Below are positions 10,992 through 21,777 of a stretch of DNA of 64,000 nucleotides, in pieces. The notes under the pieces are model-generated. The model worked only from the letters and a program-made list of their open reading frames with translations, was not told the DNA's origin and made no database searches. Position numbers and translations under genes: made by a program. The DNA comes from Plenodomus lindquistii (lineage: Eukaryota; Ascomycota; Dothideomycetes; Pleosporales; Leptosphaeriaceae). The stretch's first letter is position 1. Every line of letters starts with the position of its first letter. The stretch is taken from assembly GCA_025504975.1 (NCBI GenBank), contig JANUWI010000009.1, positions 744,001 through 808,000 on the forward strand. The letters are read 5' to 3'.

Positions 10992-11073
10992 CGACGTTGG
11001 CCAGATTCGAACTGACGCTCCCAAGGGAACAAGATTTCAAGTCTTGCGCGATAGACCACTCCGCCACAACGCC
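10992..11073 (-). tRNA. tRNA-Ser (anticodon UGA)
   Basis: 82 bases, intronless. The acceptor stem pairs GGCGTTG with CAACGTC (one G-U), with G as discriminator. The anticodon stem CAAGA/TCTTG carries loop CTTGAAA, giving anticodon TGA that reads UCA serine codons. A long variable arm (TTCCCTTGGGAGC) marks a class II tRNA, and the T loop has GTTCGAATC. It is flanked 3' by a T9 terminator. The thiolase ends about 200 bases away on the other strand. Confidence 0.93.
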
Positions 11074-11197
11074 CTGTATACTGTACTGCACCGTACTGGT
11101 GATATGATAATATCCTCAGCAAGAAGCACTATATCCTGATTTCTGCAACGTTCTAGGGGGTGGTTTGGCGGTGTGATGAGAAGTGTTACTCTTGTGG

Positions 11198-11248
<51 letters not shown>
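11198..11248 (+). repeat. (TTG)n microsatellite
   Basis: About 17 uninterrupted TTG triplets, 125 bases upstream of the tRNA-Ser gene. Apparent poly-Val or poly-Asn frames through it are artefacts of the repeat. Confidence 0.95.
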
Positions 11249-11761
11249 GCAGGACATGCATGGGAATGAGGGGGGATGGGGAGGGATGTTGTGTTTGTTT
11301 GTTGGGCTAGTATATGGTACGACGGTTTTGTCGACGGGTAGGTGCGTGTTGAATGCTGTGACCAGGAGATGAGGAAAGTTGTGGAACAGAGCGGGCTGGG
11401 ATAGGTAGGGGCTGGGATACTGTGTGGACTTACTATGCAGAAGGGTGCGCTGCGATAAACGTGATAAAGGAATAAAATCTCACAAAAGGTCCGGCAAGGA
11501 GTAAAAGCGCGAGTCGTTATACTGGCTTTGATTCAACGACAGCGGCCCATGTACGTAGGTATAAGAAACACTTGATGTGGGAAACGACGTGGTTCTTGAC
11601 TTTGGTATGTGGATTACGTTTGTCTATGAAACATTCACAACTGGTATATATATCAAGGCCGTGTGTCACATTTTTAAAAGTGCAGAAAACAACCACCCCC
11701 AGTTCCTCGCCCTTGGCGATGAAACCAAATATATCTCCATACTCTTTCGCAAATCTCTCAC
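11249..11761. other. Intergenic
   Basis: The 3' flank of the homeobox factor. T-rich; no coding or RNA signal that I can support. Confidence 0.5.
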
Positions 11762-14700
11762 TCAGTTGAGCATATCAAAGCCCAAGTCCATGTCCAGATC
11801 CATATCCATAGCAAAATTCATATCGCCATCATCCCAACTCATCGTATTATCGCCCATCGTCGCCGTCGTACCGATCGGAATAGTAGGATTGAAATCAGCG
11901 CTCGTAGTCGGGTTCTGCAAATCCTCGGGGAGCTGATCCCACGACGGGAATTCAAAGTCCTCGTGGGTGGTGGTGGGCTCGGCACTTTTATTGCTTCTGC
12001 TTTCGTGTACAATAGGAGGGATGTCGGGATTTACCGCGTCTTCAAAGGCTTGATTGGGGTCTACATGCGCAGGCGATGGGTCGGCCCAATACCGTTTCAC
12101 TTGGAAGGAACCAAAGCTCTTGTTGGCGAAGCCAGCCTCGGCGTTCTCGCCGTAACAAGGTCCGCTGGGGCTTGTGCATGCCATTTCTGCGATGGACTCG
12201 TAGACGCCGAAGGTTGGTCTGGAGGGCTGTCTGGCTGGAGCTTGGAATGCTGGAGAGGTGGACGATGCTGAGGCTGAGCCAGTCAGTTCTTGCGGAGTGT
12301 AAGGCGATTGACCTCCTGAGGAGTGCGGGGGACAGAATCGAGCCGAGCCTGCCAGTGCACAGTCGAGGACCGCTGCAAGATCTTCATCGTTTGTTGCGCC
12401 AACGGCAAGATCGGGAAAGTTGTTCATGTTGAAACTCGGGTCAAGGGTTGAATGGCCATGGACTCCAAGGTCTTCAAAAACTTCGTATTGAGATGAGATG
12501 TTTGGTGCAGGCACAGATGTGTCGATGCCGTGAGCTCTCTTGAACAAGTTGAGCCATTCAGGATTGTCGGCTGATGTTTGATGCCAGGTATCGTCAGGCT
12601 CACCGTACAAGATGTTGCGGGCTTCGCGCTGCAGCATACAATCGGTGATTGAGCCCGCGCCATTTTTCTCTATCTGTTCTCGGGCATATCTTCCTAGCCT
12701 GAGGGTCAAGATTTCCCAGCATGTCGCATTTGGGTGTGCAGTCGCTGATCGAGACGCAGAATATCTTGCGAGTGTTGTGGGAGCAGTAGGTCCGATATTA
12801 GATGTGTTGCAGCCATCTTGGTGGGCAGTAGAGAGGTCGCTTGTTGGACTAAGATCGTTCGCATTGGGAATAAGATATTCCAGATCGTACTGCTCGTGCT
12901 GAATGCTCACTTGCTAAGTCGAGTGTATCAGCCGGGCTCTTCGCACCATCTAGTATCATATGTCACATACCTTTAGACTTGACGCGTTGGTGGCGGAGAA
13001 GGGGAATGGTGACATGCTTTCGTTTGCGATGAGATACGGAGGCATCGCGTTTGTGACGTGCATGGCTACGTGGGGATCCAAACCACGACATCCCTTCCAG
13101 TTTTTCATGTTGGCTCCGTTGCGGAACTCCTTTGCCAGGTGATCAATACGATCTTGCCATTTGTCGAAGCTTGTGTTGCAGAAGCCACATCGAGACTTGA
13201 TGTACTGTGCTTCAGACTTCCAGGAATCCATACTTGAGATCATCTTGCAACCATGCATCAGCCGCAGGTGCTGCCTCAGATGATCCTTGCGGTAGAAAGT
13301 GCGGGATTCAGGGCCTTTCTCGAAGCAAGCGGTGTGGTTGTGAGTAGACAAGTGTTCCTTGCTAGGATCAAGCTCGTCGCAGTACACACATCTCGGCTTA
13401 CCAGTAGCTTTGTCGGCTACAATCTCACCAATAGGGGCGCACAGCCACTTTTCAAGCGATAGATGGAGGCTCTTCTCGTGGCGAGACCTGGTACACATCA
13501 GCTTTGTTCGCTATACCTCCAATGGCCAAACATATTGCATCGGTGAAGAATGAAAACCACACTTACCAGTCATACTTCGACTTGAATTTGTCGGTACAGA
13601 ATGTGCACTGAAATATCCGCGGACCTGCATCAGCATCCAACTTTGGCGTCCGTGTTGGGAGGCGTCGCCGCCTTCGCCTCTCTTTAGACTTGAGGCTGTT
13701 CATCGAGCCAAGCGAGTGACGAGAACCGTAGGAGTATGCGGAGTTTAGTGACCCACGAGAGCCTGACGACATATTCGTGAGACCAGTTTCGAGAGACGAG
13801 ATCGAAGGTGCCTTGAATATGGAGAAGCTGCCTGTACTGTGATTCGACGTTTCTTTGGCATAGCTGCTGCTCAGACTGGCGGACTCTGGAGGATCAAAAG
13901 TTTCCACAGCCTGTGCAATAGCAGTCAAAGGAGCCGGTTCGTTCTCAGGAGGAGAGTGCTTCCATCGTTCGAAGGGATCTGTTGCGAGTTAACCGAAGTG
14001 GTTCTGTTGTTGTAAGACTGAGATCCGGGCCACCATGACAGGCGCCACAGATGTCCCACATCCCACATCCATATCTCGAAGGCGGAAAGTCGAAAACTTC
14101 CCGTCCGTCGCTGAGGCCAGAGTCTTGTGAGACCTGCTGACTTGAGGATCGGTAGACTTACTCAGAGACTCCCAGGTTCTGCCCGCTGGGATGTTGATGA
14201 CCTCTGTAGATGGACGAATACTTGGTGACGAAGTTCGCTTTGGTCTCGCCTTTTGCCTTCGCCGGGTGTTCGCCATCCAATTCGATACTTGTCCAACTGA
14301 GAGACTAGTCTGCTGCATCAAGGCCTCCTTTTCCTCTTCAGTTGGATAGGGGTGATCGATGTGGGCAATCATCCAGTCCTTTAAGATCTTGGTGGCTGCC
14401 CGTGGAAACCTGGCAGCTGCAGCTCCTTTCTTGGAGCCTTGCTCGCCTTCGGTCTCGTCTTCGATAGGACCCATGTGGCCAAGGCTTCGCATCTGCTTCC
14501 GTCCAGTGAGCCCTCCGTACTGGCGGGCATCGTTCTCTGTGACAACGTCTAACGTATCCAAAGCAGTCCTTTGCTTCAGCTTTAGCATCTTCTCAGGGTT
14601 GCTGAAGCTGCATGGGCGGAACAGGGCGTTGCAGGGTGAGCAGCATTTTGACTGTTCTGGCCCGGAGTTGTAAATGAAGCATTCAAGGGACCTTGAGCGA

Positions 14701-15060
14701 CAGTATTCACACGGCTGTGTTGGTTTCTGATATCGCGGTAGCCAACTAGAGAAGTCTGTGTTGAATTCCTCGCTCTGGTTTGATGTACCAGCAGGCTGTG
14801 AAAGCTCTCTAGTATTGTCGATTGGGTCGTGGCTAGTCTATATTAGTCTTTGGTCGTGATAAGGTTCGACTGACATTGTATATTCACTGACTGAGTAGCA
14901 GGCTGCTACCACTGCGTCGGTATACACATATCCTGACTCACCTTTCCTCGTTTTGTAACGCCGAAAGATCGAAATTGGTTTCCAGTTGCGAATCAGGCAT
15001 TGCTGCTTCCCCAAAGTCAAAGAAGTCGGCCATATCCGGGGCTGGGCTTGGAGCAGTCAT
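11762..15060 (-). CDS. Homeobox plus C2H2 zinc-finger transcription factor
   Basis: Five exons, read from 15060: 15060-14942, 14832-14162, 13978-13567, 13487-12971, 12913-11762, giving 956 residues with every junction in phase. After an acidic start comes a Cys-rich segment typical of this fungal family (PCEYCRSRSLECF, CCSPCNALFRPCSFSN). A TALE/KN-type homeodomain follows near residues 180-240 (RFPRAATKILKDWMIAH, SNWMANTRRRQK), then the family block NPFERWKHSPPENEP. Next is a run of C2H2-like fingers about residues 388-510 (CTFCTDKFKSKYDWSRHEK, RKDHLRQHLRLMHG, CGFCNTSFDKW) and a long acidic, disordered C-terminus. Such proteins are nuclear regulators, tied in some fungi to development; the targets here are unknown. 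Introns are 109, 183, 79 and 57 nt. The first intron acceptor (ACTAG) is the least certain junction. Confidence 0.85.
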
Positions 15061-16990
15061 GGTGACGAGCGTGAATGCGCTCAGCTCACCCACTGATTGG
15101 GTAACAGCCGCCTGGTTGGGAAGGTGAAGAACAAGTGCGCGCCCTCCGACACAATGTGGTAAGAATGTAGAATTACAATAAGGCGCAGAGCTCTTTAGAA
15201 GAATCCATAGAGTCAACACCACCTAGATCGGACATTGCCAAGCACCAGAATACAGTCAAACATTGACATCCGCTAGGCAAGTGTAGGAATTCAAAGGGCG
15301 CGCATGTGCACGGTCTCTCAACCGGTCGGAAGAAGTGCTTATCATCCGGTGTGGGACCAATGAACGCCTTGATACAGCTGAATAAGCGAATACGCAGTCA
15401 CAGGTTAGAGGTCTTTGTTGATATCTTGCTCACCGTTCGTGATTACCATGACCGGGATAAGTCTGACGATATGAATAAAACATGTTTCCCTCCAGTGAAG
15501 ACGCTTCGCTGTGAGTTCTTGGGGTCAGCATGGCTATCTCTTCAGAGATGACTCCAGCTTCAGCGTAACATTTCCCTGGCAATACGGGGGCTCAGCCACG
15601 GATCGTACGGAGGCACTAAAGTTGGGGCTGACAAACCCCACAGTGGAGCTGCACCGTCTTGAAAAGCATTATTCTTATTGGCTGGCAAGAGTCTGGAAGA
15701 CTGCAGACCACTTGCAAAGTCTGTCTGGGGAAACACCGGAGTTGCACACGGAATCCACGAAACGGGCAGTTCCATCCGTGGGGAGTGAGAGCTAAGCTGA
15801 ACTGCTGCAAACACCTTAGATGCGTATCGTGAGCTCGATTCTTGTCAAAGTGTTGTCTTGCAAGTTTGGGCAAGAATGGGCATCGGCATCATGAGCCGAG
15901 ACCTGGGCTAATTCGGAAGTCTCCATTGTCACGTGCCGTCTCTGACCGCCCGGATACTCTACATACGGTGGTGCTAAAATGCGATGTTGACAGGCCTTAG
16001 CGAATGATGGGTTGTCCCGTCCGATATTCGGGAGTCACGTTGTTTTACCGTCGGCAGGCTGCAAAGACCAGGTCTACATCTGCAGTGGTGATTCGGAGCA
16101 ATATCACCCGTCTTCGTCACGGCGAAGCATCTTTGTCATGTGTGGTCATGTTATCATTGTTTGAGAGCGGGTTGGACCTTGTACCCCGTAGTTGAAATCA
16201 CCTCCCCGTCCTTCGCCTCACGATTTTGAAGTACCATGACTTCCACCACCAGGATGGACCCAGAGCACAGGATGCCAAAAACGAACGGCTTCAACGAAGA
16301 GCGAGGCCTCGATAGTTTAGGTCTCACCGTGGGAGTGTCAACAAGCGGATTCATACAATGATTTTGCTCGTTGTTCTTCGGATCAGCCACGACCATACTG
16401 CTTCTCTTATAAGGATACGACATGTCGTTGGCCTATGGGTCAAATGCAACGCGCAGACGTCCAGTGCTGCAGGTCGATTCTGAGTGCTCGCGCAAGGCTG
16501 CGGTGAAGCGCGGGGTAGGGCATGGTAGACAACTCGTGGGTCGTACCACACCAGCAGCCCCGGACACTCTTCGACACAATTCCACATAAACTCAAACATT
16601 GTCGACATGTGAGGATGCGGACAACATCCCCACGACTTTTCGTCGATTCTGCGCAGTGTTGATCCCATCCGGCTTGGCGTACCTTAAGATCGAGAGCTCC
16701 GTGGCATTAGCGATCTGCCAGCTCATCAACGCAGCAACATCCCATAAGCCGCTCAAAGCTAGCCAGTCCCCGCTGCGTGCTCTCCACAACCGTCGTCATG
16801 TTACCTGTCGCCTGTCACCGCCCTGTACCTGAGCTAACAAGCATACGCAGCTGTGTCTCCAGTCTTTCCACACTCTCTTCCTCTCATCAGCCCTGTCTCT
16901 AGCGCGTCTTGAAATAGGACCATACCCATTATCAAACTTGCTGTGGGATAGCCATGATTAACGGTGCCTTCTAAACTCGTCACTTATCAA
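15061..16990. other. Intergenic, mostly empty
   Basis: Upstream region of the homeobox factor (minus) and of the conserved protein at 16991 (plus). Apart from the weak small frame listed separately I see no gene. A CACGTG E-box is present near 15931. Confidence 0.45.
16154..16423 (-). CDS. Possible 89-aa membrane protein (weak)
   Basis: The ATG at 16423 opens an 89-residue frame. The basic N-terminal half (MSYPYKRSS, VRPKLSRPRSSLK) is followed by one hydrophobic stretch, FVFGILCSGSILVVEVMVL, and a polar tail. The layout resembles a single-span protein. There is no family match, no splice support and no clear promoter, so chance is a real alternative. It is included because the 1.9-kb interval has no other candidate. 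Confidence 0.25.
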   Translation of the reverse strand: MSYPYKRSSMVVADPKNNEQNHCMNPLVDTPTVRPKLSRPRSSLKPFVFGILCSGSILVVEVMVLQNREAKDGEVISTTGYKVQPALKQ

Positions 16991-17696
16991 ATGGATGAAG
17001 CTCCCAATTGCGCTATTTGCAATGCGCCTGCATACCCAGAATGCCCTTGCGAGGCTGACCGGCTGCAAATCGCCGTCAAACAAGCCGAGAGGCGGGTGAT
17101 GGAAGACAGACTGGCAGAGATCCGGTATGTCCCCCTTCACTAGCATACGAACACTCTGCTAATTGCGATGTAGGGACTGGGTCATCAATCATGCCCGACA
17201 GCACATCCTCAACGCCTTTGATCGACTGACGTCTAATCGCAAGGGAATGCACGCCGCTTATCTAGCCTCTCTCCCGAACTACGACATCTACATGCGTTAT
17301 TCCGGCCATCCGCCTATCCATCCGATGTATCTGTCACAGTTGCAGGCGCAGATTGCAGACGCGAATGCGGACTTGAAACGCGGCATAGACGCCGACTGGC
17401 GAGCATCTGTCCTTCGGTATCCAGAGGTCCTGGACTACTTTTATGGCCTCGTCGAACTTCGATTACCGGATAACCGATCACGAGAGGTTGTCGAACCTCC
17501 ATTTGCAGCTGCAGGCTACGCAGACCGGGGCTATCTGATGGGCGTCGAGAAAAAGAAGAAGAAGCGGAGGGAGAGAGAGGCATCTTTGCAACCAGACACC
17601 CACTCGGCGCTGAACAGAGTCATGCAAGTGCCACCTCCAGTAGCTACACCTCCCATCGCTGGCTACCATGGGCCGCCTGGGGCATACCCGTACTGA
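16991..17696 (+). CDS. Conserved fungal protein of unknown function
   Basis: Exons 16991-17124 and 17174-17696 (49-nt intron, GTATGT...TAG) encode 218 residues. The N-terminus has a small Cys cluster, NCAICNAPAYPECPCEADRL, that could bind one zinc. A helical, charged region follows (QAERRVMEDRLAEIRDWV, HILNAFDRLTSNR), then a stretch with many aromatic residues (YDIYMRYSGHPPIHP), a lysine-rich patch (KKKKKRRERE) and a Pro-rich end. I recall near-identical layouts in other Pezizomycotina annotated as hypothetical, so it is conserved, but no activity is known to me. The basic patch hints at a nuclear location. Confidence 0.75.
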
Positions 17697-18352
17697 ATCC
17701 ACGAGATGCCGGGACTCCCATTCGGTTTCACCACAACATCGTATCACCGGGACGAGACTAGCACGAAGGCGGAATAGTATATTGATCATCAGCATGGCTT
17801 GGCGTATTACTTTCTTGGGTACAATTTGATAATGCCTGTTGGTTATTCCGTCAACACGAGCGCATAGCGAGGAGTTTCATGAACTCGAGGATCTTGGTTT
17901 AAAGGTCGAACATATTAGAGACAAATCACCCAGGCATTTCCATGGCCATTGAAGGTTCGAGGTAAGCCATTGATTCTAGGAACCATCGGCACTTTGACCT
18001 CATGTATGGAAGTTTATTTCGTGTATCTTTAGCTTCTCAATATCAATGCCACCTGCTTGCCTCAATACAAATCCAGTGTGAATGCAAATAGTTCACAAGG
18101 TGGCTGCGTTGTCATTGACAGTGGCCAGCACTATCTGCCAGACGCGGTCAGTGCGTTTCTTGGCAGTGAACTTTCGATGGAACGTCGAGCGCGCGCCAGT
18201 TCGACAACACAACAAAACCTGCAACTATACACCCGGTGCGCCTCACAGTCTCCAGGACTGCTCGATCTACAATATTTGGCACGAGAACACCGCTTCATAC
18301 GCTCATCGACCAACAGCGCGCACTCTGCGCGAACTCGACTATCGTTGCCATC
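17697..18352. other. Intergenic
   Basis: 3' region of the conserved protein and promoter of the Snu23 gene. No further gene seen. Confidence 0.5.
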
Positions 18353-19044
18353 ATGAGCGGCAAAGCAGGCGCATACGGGAGCAAGGGTGGAGGAGACACA
18401 GACTTTAGAAAAACATGGGACCGAGAAGAGATGGCAAAGAAGGCGAAGGACAGAGATGCAAAGGACCGCGAAGAAGCGAAGGAGAGATACGAGGCAAAGT
18501 TGGAGGGCAAGACATACCGACGGAGAGCTTCCACACCAGAGGACTTGAAGCAGACAGAGGCGCGATCAGAGCGGATAGATTGGAGCAAGATGATTGGCAG
18601 ACAGACTCTCACATCGGCAGCAGCAGCTGTTGGGAAAAGAGGGCGCGGTGCAGGCGCATACTGTCAGGCTTGCGACCTCACATTTAAGTATGCATACAAG
18701 AAGAGTATCAATAGGCTACGCTAATAGCTTCCAGGGACAATATACAATACGTAGAGCATCTGAACAGTAAGCAGCATTTGGTCGCGACAGGCCAGTCGGG
18801 CGAAGTACGACGCGCAACCGTCGAAGAAGTACGCGATCGCCTGCGTTATTTGAAGCGAAAGAGGGACGAGGAGAAATTCCTGGAGGTCACAGATCTTGAC
18901 GCCCGGCTGTCTTTGAATAAGGAGAAGTTGGAACAAGAAGCAGAGGAGAAGCGACGCCTGCGCAATGAGAAACGCAGAGCGAAGAAGAAGACCGACGCAA
19001 CCGCTATGGAATGGAAGGTCGAAGGAGACGGAGTCATATGTTGA
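18353..19044 (+). CDS. SNU23: U4/U6.U5 tri-snRNP protein Snu23 / ZMAT2
   Basis: Exons 18353-18687 and 18735-19044 (47-nt intron, GCTAAT branch) give 214 residues. The order is typical: a Gly/Asp-rich start (GGGDTDFRKTWDREEMAKKA), a long charged helix, the motif YRRRASTPEDLK, then one matrin-type C2H2 finger CQACDLTFKDNIQYVEHLNSKQH about residues 104-126, and a lysine/arginine-rich C-terminal helix (RLRNEKRRAKKK). The protein sits in the precatalytic spliceosome, where it helps position the 5' splice site helix before activation. The intron falls inside the finger. Length is close to yeast and human relatives. Confidence 0.92.
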
Positions 19045-19710
19045 GCAGAGTGCTCGCAGAATTATGAATCTGTCAATTCACACCTTGACTAGAAACCTTT
19101 CGATGACTGTAAGTGGTCTACACTTGGCCGCTCAGAGTATCAAAAACACTCACCAGTAAGTGGATTTAATATTATGCAATTCGTACGCCGCTAATCGCTT
19201 CCTCCAAGCGATCATTGCAAGATGGGATGAAACAGTACAGTCGCTGTCTGTATAGCCAACGGGGAGTATGCGTAACAAGAAGCGTCTAGACACGCTGTAA
19301 GTCTTCTGGACTCATGGCTTCTCGGTCAGTGTTAGGCCATACAATCCCTCTTGGTATACTTAGTTTTTGGGCGGGCGCTTGTTACATTGCCGCGATCTGG
19401 CTATGACGTCAACGCGTCAAGTAGACATATCACGTGAGATAGCTCTCACTCATGCATACCTGGGTGGGGATCACATGGCATTCTCTGGCTGATAACAGCG
19501 TTGTGCGAGACAATCAGTCTCAAGGCCGCACTGACGTATGCTGCACGCTTCACAAGTACTTGCGAGGTAATGTGGGTAGCCTTAGGCATTCATGTACGCT
19601 GCATGCATGATTATGCAGGCTTGGATGTTGCGGCCGCCAATCAAATGTATAGTATCTCAGCCTCGCGACAGCAACTGTGTACTTGAGCTGATCCACTCCC
19701 TCGTCTTTTC
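19045..19710. other. Intergenic
   Basis: Between Snu23 and the C2H2 gene. A CACGTG E-box occurs near 19431. No coding signal I can support. Confidence 0.5.
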
Positions 19711-21009
19711 ATGTTCCCTAATCCTTTCATTCACAATCGAACAAACCGTGCTTGCTACAGAATCTCTTATTCCGCGACCGTCGTCGGCACTGAGTGGTCA
19801 ATCCGAGGCGGCGCAGCCGCCTGCCTATACGGTCCATTGCTCTTGCTTGTTTGCAAAGGCAGACATTGGGACTCACTCTTGGTGACCGGCAGCTGCAAGT
19901 CGCAGCAGCAGATTCAGGGCGAGAAGCCCCTCTTCCAAAGACATCAGGTTTGCGAGTGGCGGCCGAGGTATAGGCCGCTCACGCCATCACCTGCAGCGGA
20001 CAGTAAGATTCGATGCACTCTTGAGTAGCACATGGGCTAATCTCGATCGTGTAGTGATCATTGCATAGGACAGTTCGGTTACTGTCCGTCTTGTGCAGCA
20101 GGAGCACGACAACTTTATCCTGATGACCCAATCCACGGACCTGCCTCGTCGGTGGCTGCTCAGATACTTGGTGGAATTGAAAGAGAGTGCTCAGAAGATG
20201 ACGTGCTATGGCTACATGCGCGGTTTGATACACAAGATCAATGCCTCGGGGTTCCATCGATTGGTACTCTACCCCTCGGTTCAGGGAGTTACAGCTCGCT
20301 GGATTATGGCTTGGATCAGTATTTCGATGCCGGAATGTTCTCAGAGCAAAGTCATGAACCTCTTACCTTTTCCTCACTAGGAATCAGTTCGGCTGCTGAC
20401 GAGGTCTTGGCCGACAACTCGCAATCGAACCCCCTTATCGACTTTACAAATATTGATATGGAGCGTTGTTATGCTCCACTGGAGTGTAACACTTCTCTGA
20501 AGAGAAGACACACAATCTCTGCACTAGATTATGGTCCTTCTCCAGTTAGTACCCGGACCTCTTCAACGCGATTGACGAGCCCAGTATCAATGGGTCAGCC
20601 CTCGCTTGATATGCCCGGCCTTAAGAAGGAGATCAGCCCTACTTGGACCAATTTTGCATGCGATACATGCAAGAAGACGTTTACGCACGAATCACACTAC
20701 AGGCTTCATGCGCGCAAGCGTGAGTGTGCCGTGGCATCTGCTTCCTACCCATGCAACGCCTGCAAACGAACTTTCAAGCTGTCGAAGGACCTCAAGCGCC
20801 ACCAAGGCTCGAGAGCATCATCATCATCATGTCCGGGACTTAAAACTAAGTCTCTGGCAGTGAAGAGATTTGCATGCTCATGCGACAGACACAGCTATCC
20901 CCGAAAAGACAGCCTGCAGCGCAACATGGACACCGCAAATGCCCGCGAAGAGAGGCAGCCCCTGCACGAATGTAAAAACTGCCTTCGTTCACGCTGCCAG
21001 TGTAAATAG
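19711..21009 (+). CDS. C2H2 zinc-finger protein with damaged third finger
   Basis: The main exon is 20069-21009. Its frame has no ATG near its left end and is closed by a TAA at 20038-20040, so an upstream exon is needed. Joining 19711-20002 across a 66-nt intron (GTAAGA...CATAG) keeps the frame and gives 410 residues; this first exon is tentative. Near the C-terminus are two C2H2-like units, FACDTCKKTFTHESHYRLHA and YPCNACKRTFKLSKDLKRHQ, each ending in a Cys rather than a second His. A third unit, FACSCDRHSYPRKDSLQRNM, has Asn where the first zinc His is expected. A final CKNCLRSRCQCK tail is Cys-rich. The acidic, Ser/Asp-rich middle suits a nuclear regulator. No targets can be named. Confidence 0.6.
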
Positions 21010-21777
21010 ACCCAGATCAATACCCCCGCAACGAGTCGATACTGCGATTACGAGACGACGCGGTTACGTGTGTTGGAGGACTGGACGAATCCTTGCATTG
21101 GCTGGATACCACTCACCATCACGATACTTCTGCCGCCTTGACGGAAGTTACCATGTTAGCATGATCATACCTTCTCAAATCCTCTCCATGGATCACCGAT
21201 GGAGAGGTGCACGAAGATACCCTGGGGTGCAGATGACTGCGCCAGGGCCTCACATTTGATGTCTGCCGACGACCCATAGCTCTTCGAGTGTTGGTGGCCA
21301 GTCTTGGTTGACCTCTTGTATCAGTCTACGTTGCCGACGCACTATCGTGGCTAAGCAAGTTAGACAGCATACAAGTGGCATCGGCAGGGAGACCGGAGTC
21401 GTGACCGCTTTCCGTTTCAATGAGGTTAAAAAGACCGCCTGGCAAGGGGGGTTATCTTAGTGTTTGTGTTGTTTCCTTAAGTCTCTTATCTCACACTCCT
21501 TCAGACTCGCATTACTTGTTGTTTCGAGATACCCCAGCGAACGCGCACAGGAGGGCCCAGTCGGCTGGGTCAGGAATTCACGGTCTTTCAAGTGCGTATG
21601 CAGTTTGACACAATTTGCCTTTGGCACAAGGCCTGCCCATTCTTTGGCAGTTTGTAAGGTGTGCACATCTATTCTTTGACCTTAAATACTTGTCTTTTCC
21701 TTGCAAAATAAAAAAAAATCGCCGAAAGGCCTCACATTGCTCGACTATAATGGGTTATATTAACTAGCTCATGTGAC
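21010..21777. other. Intergenic
   Basis: 3' region of the C2H2 gene and of the opposing degenerate gene. Contains an A9 run near 21710. No gene seen. Confidence 0.5.

Noticed and set aside
11037..11372. Frames containing poly-Val or poly-Asn
   Set aside because: They come from the (TTG)n microsatellite and cross the tRNA gene.
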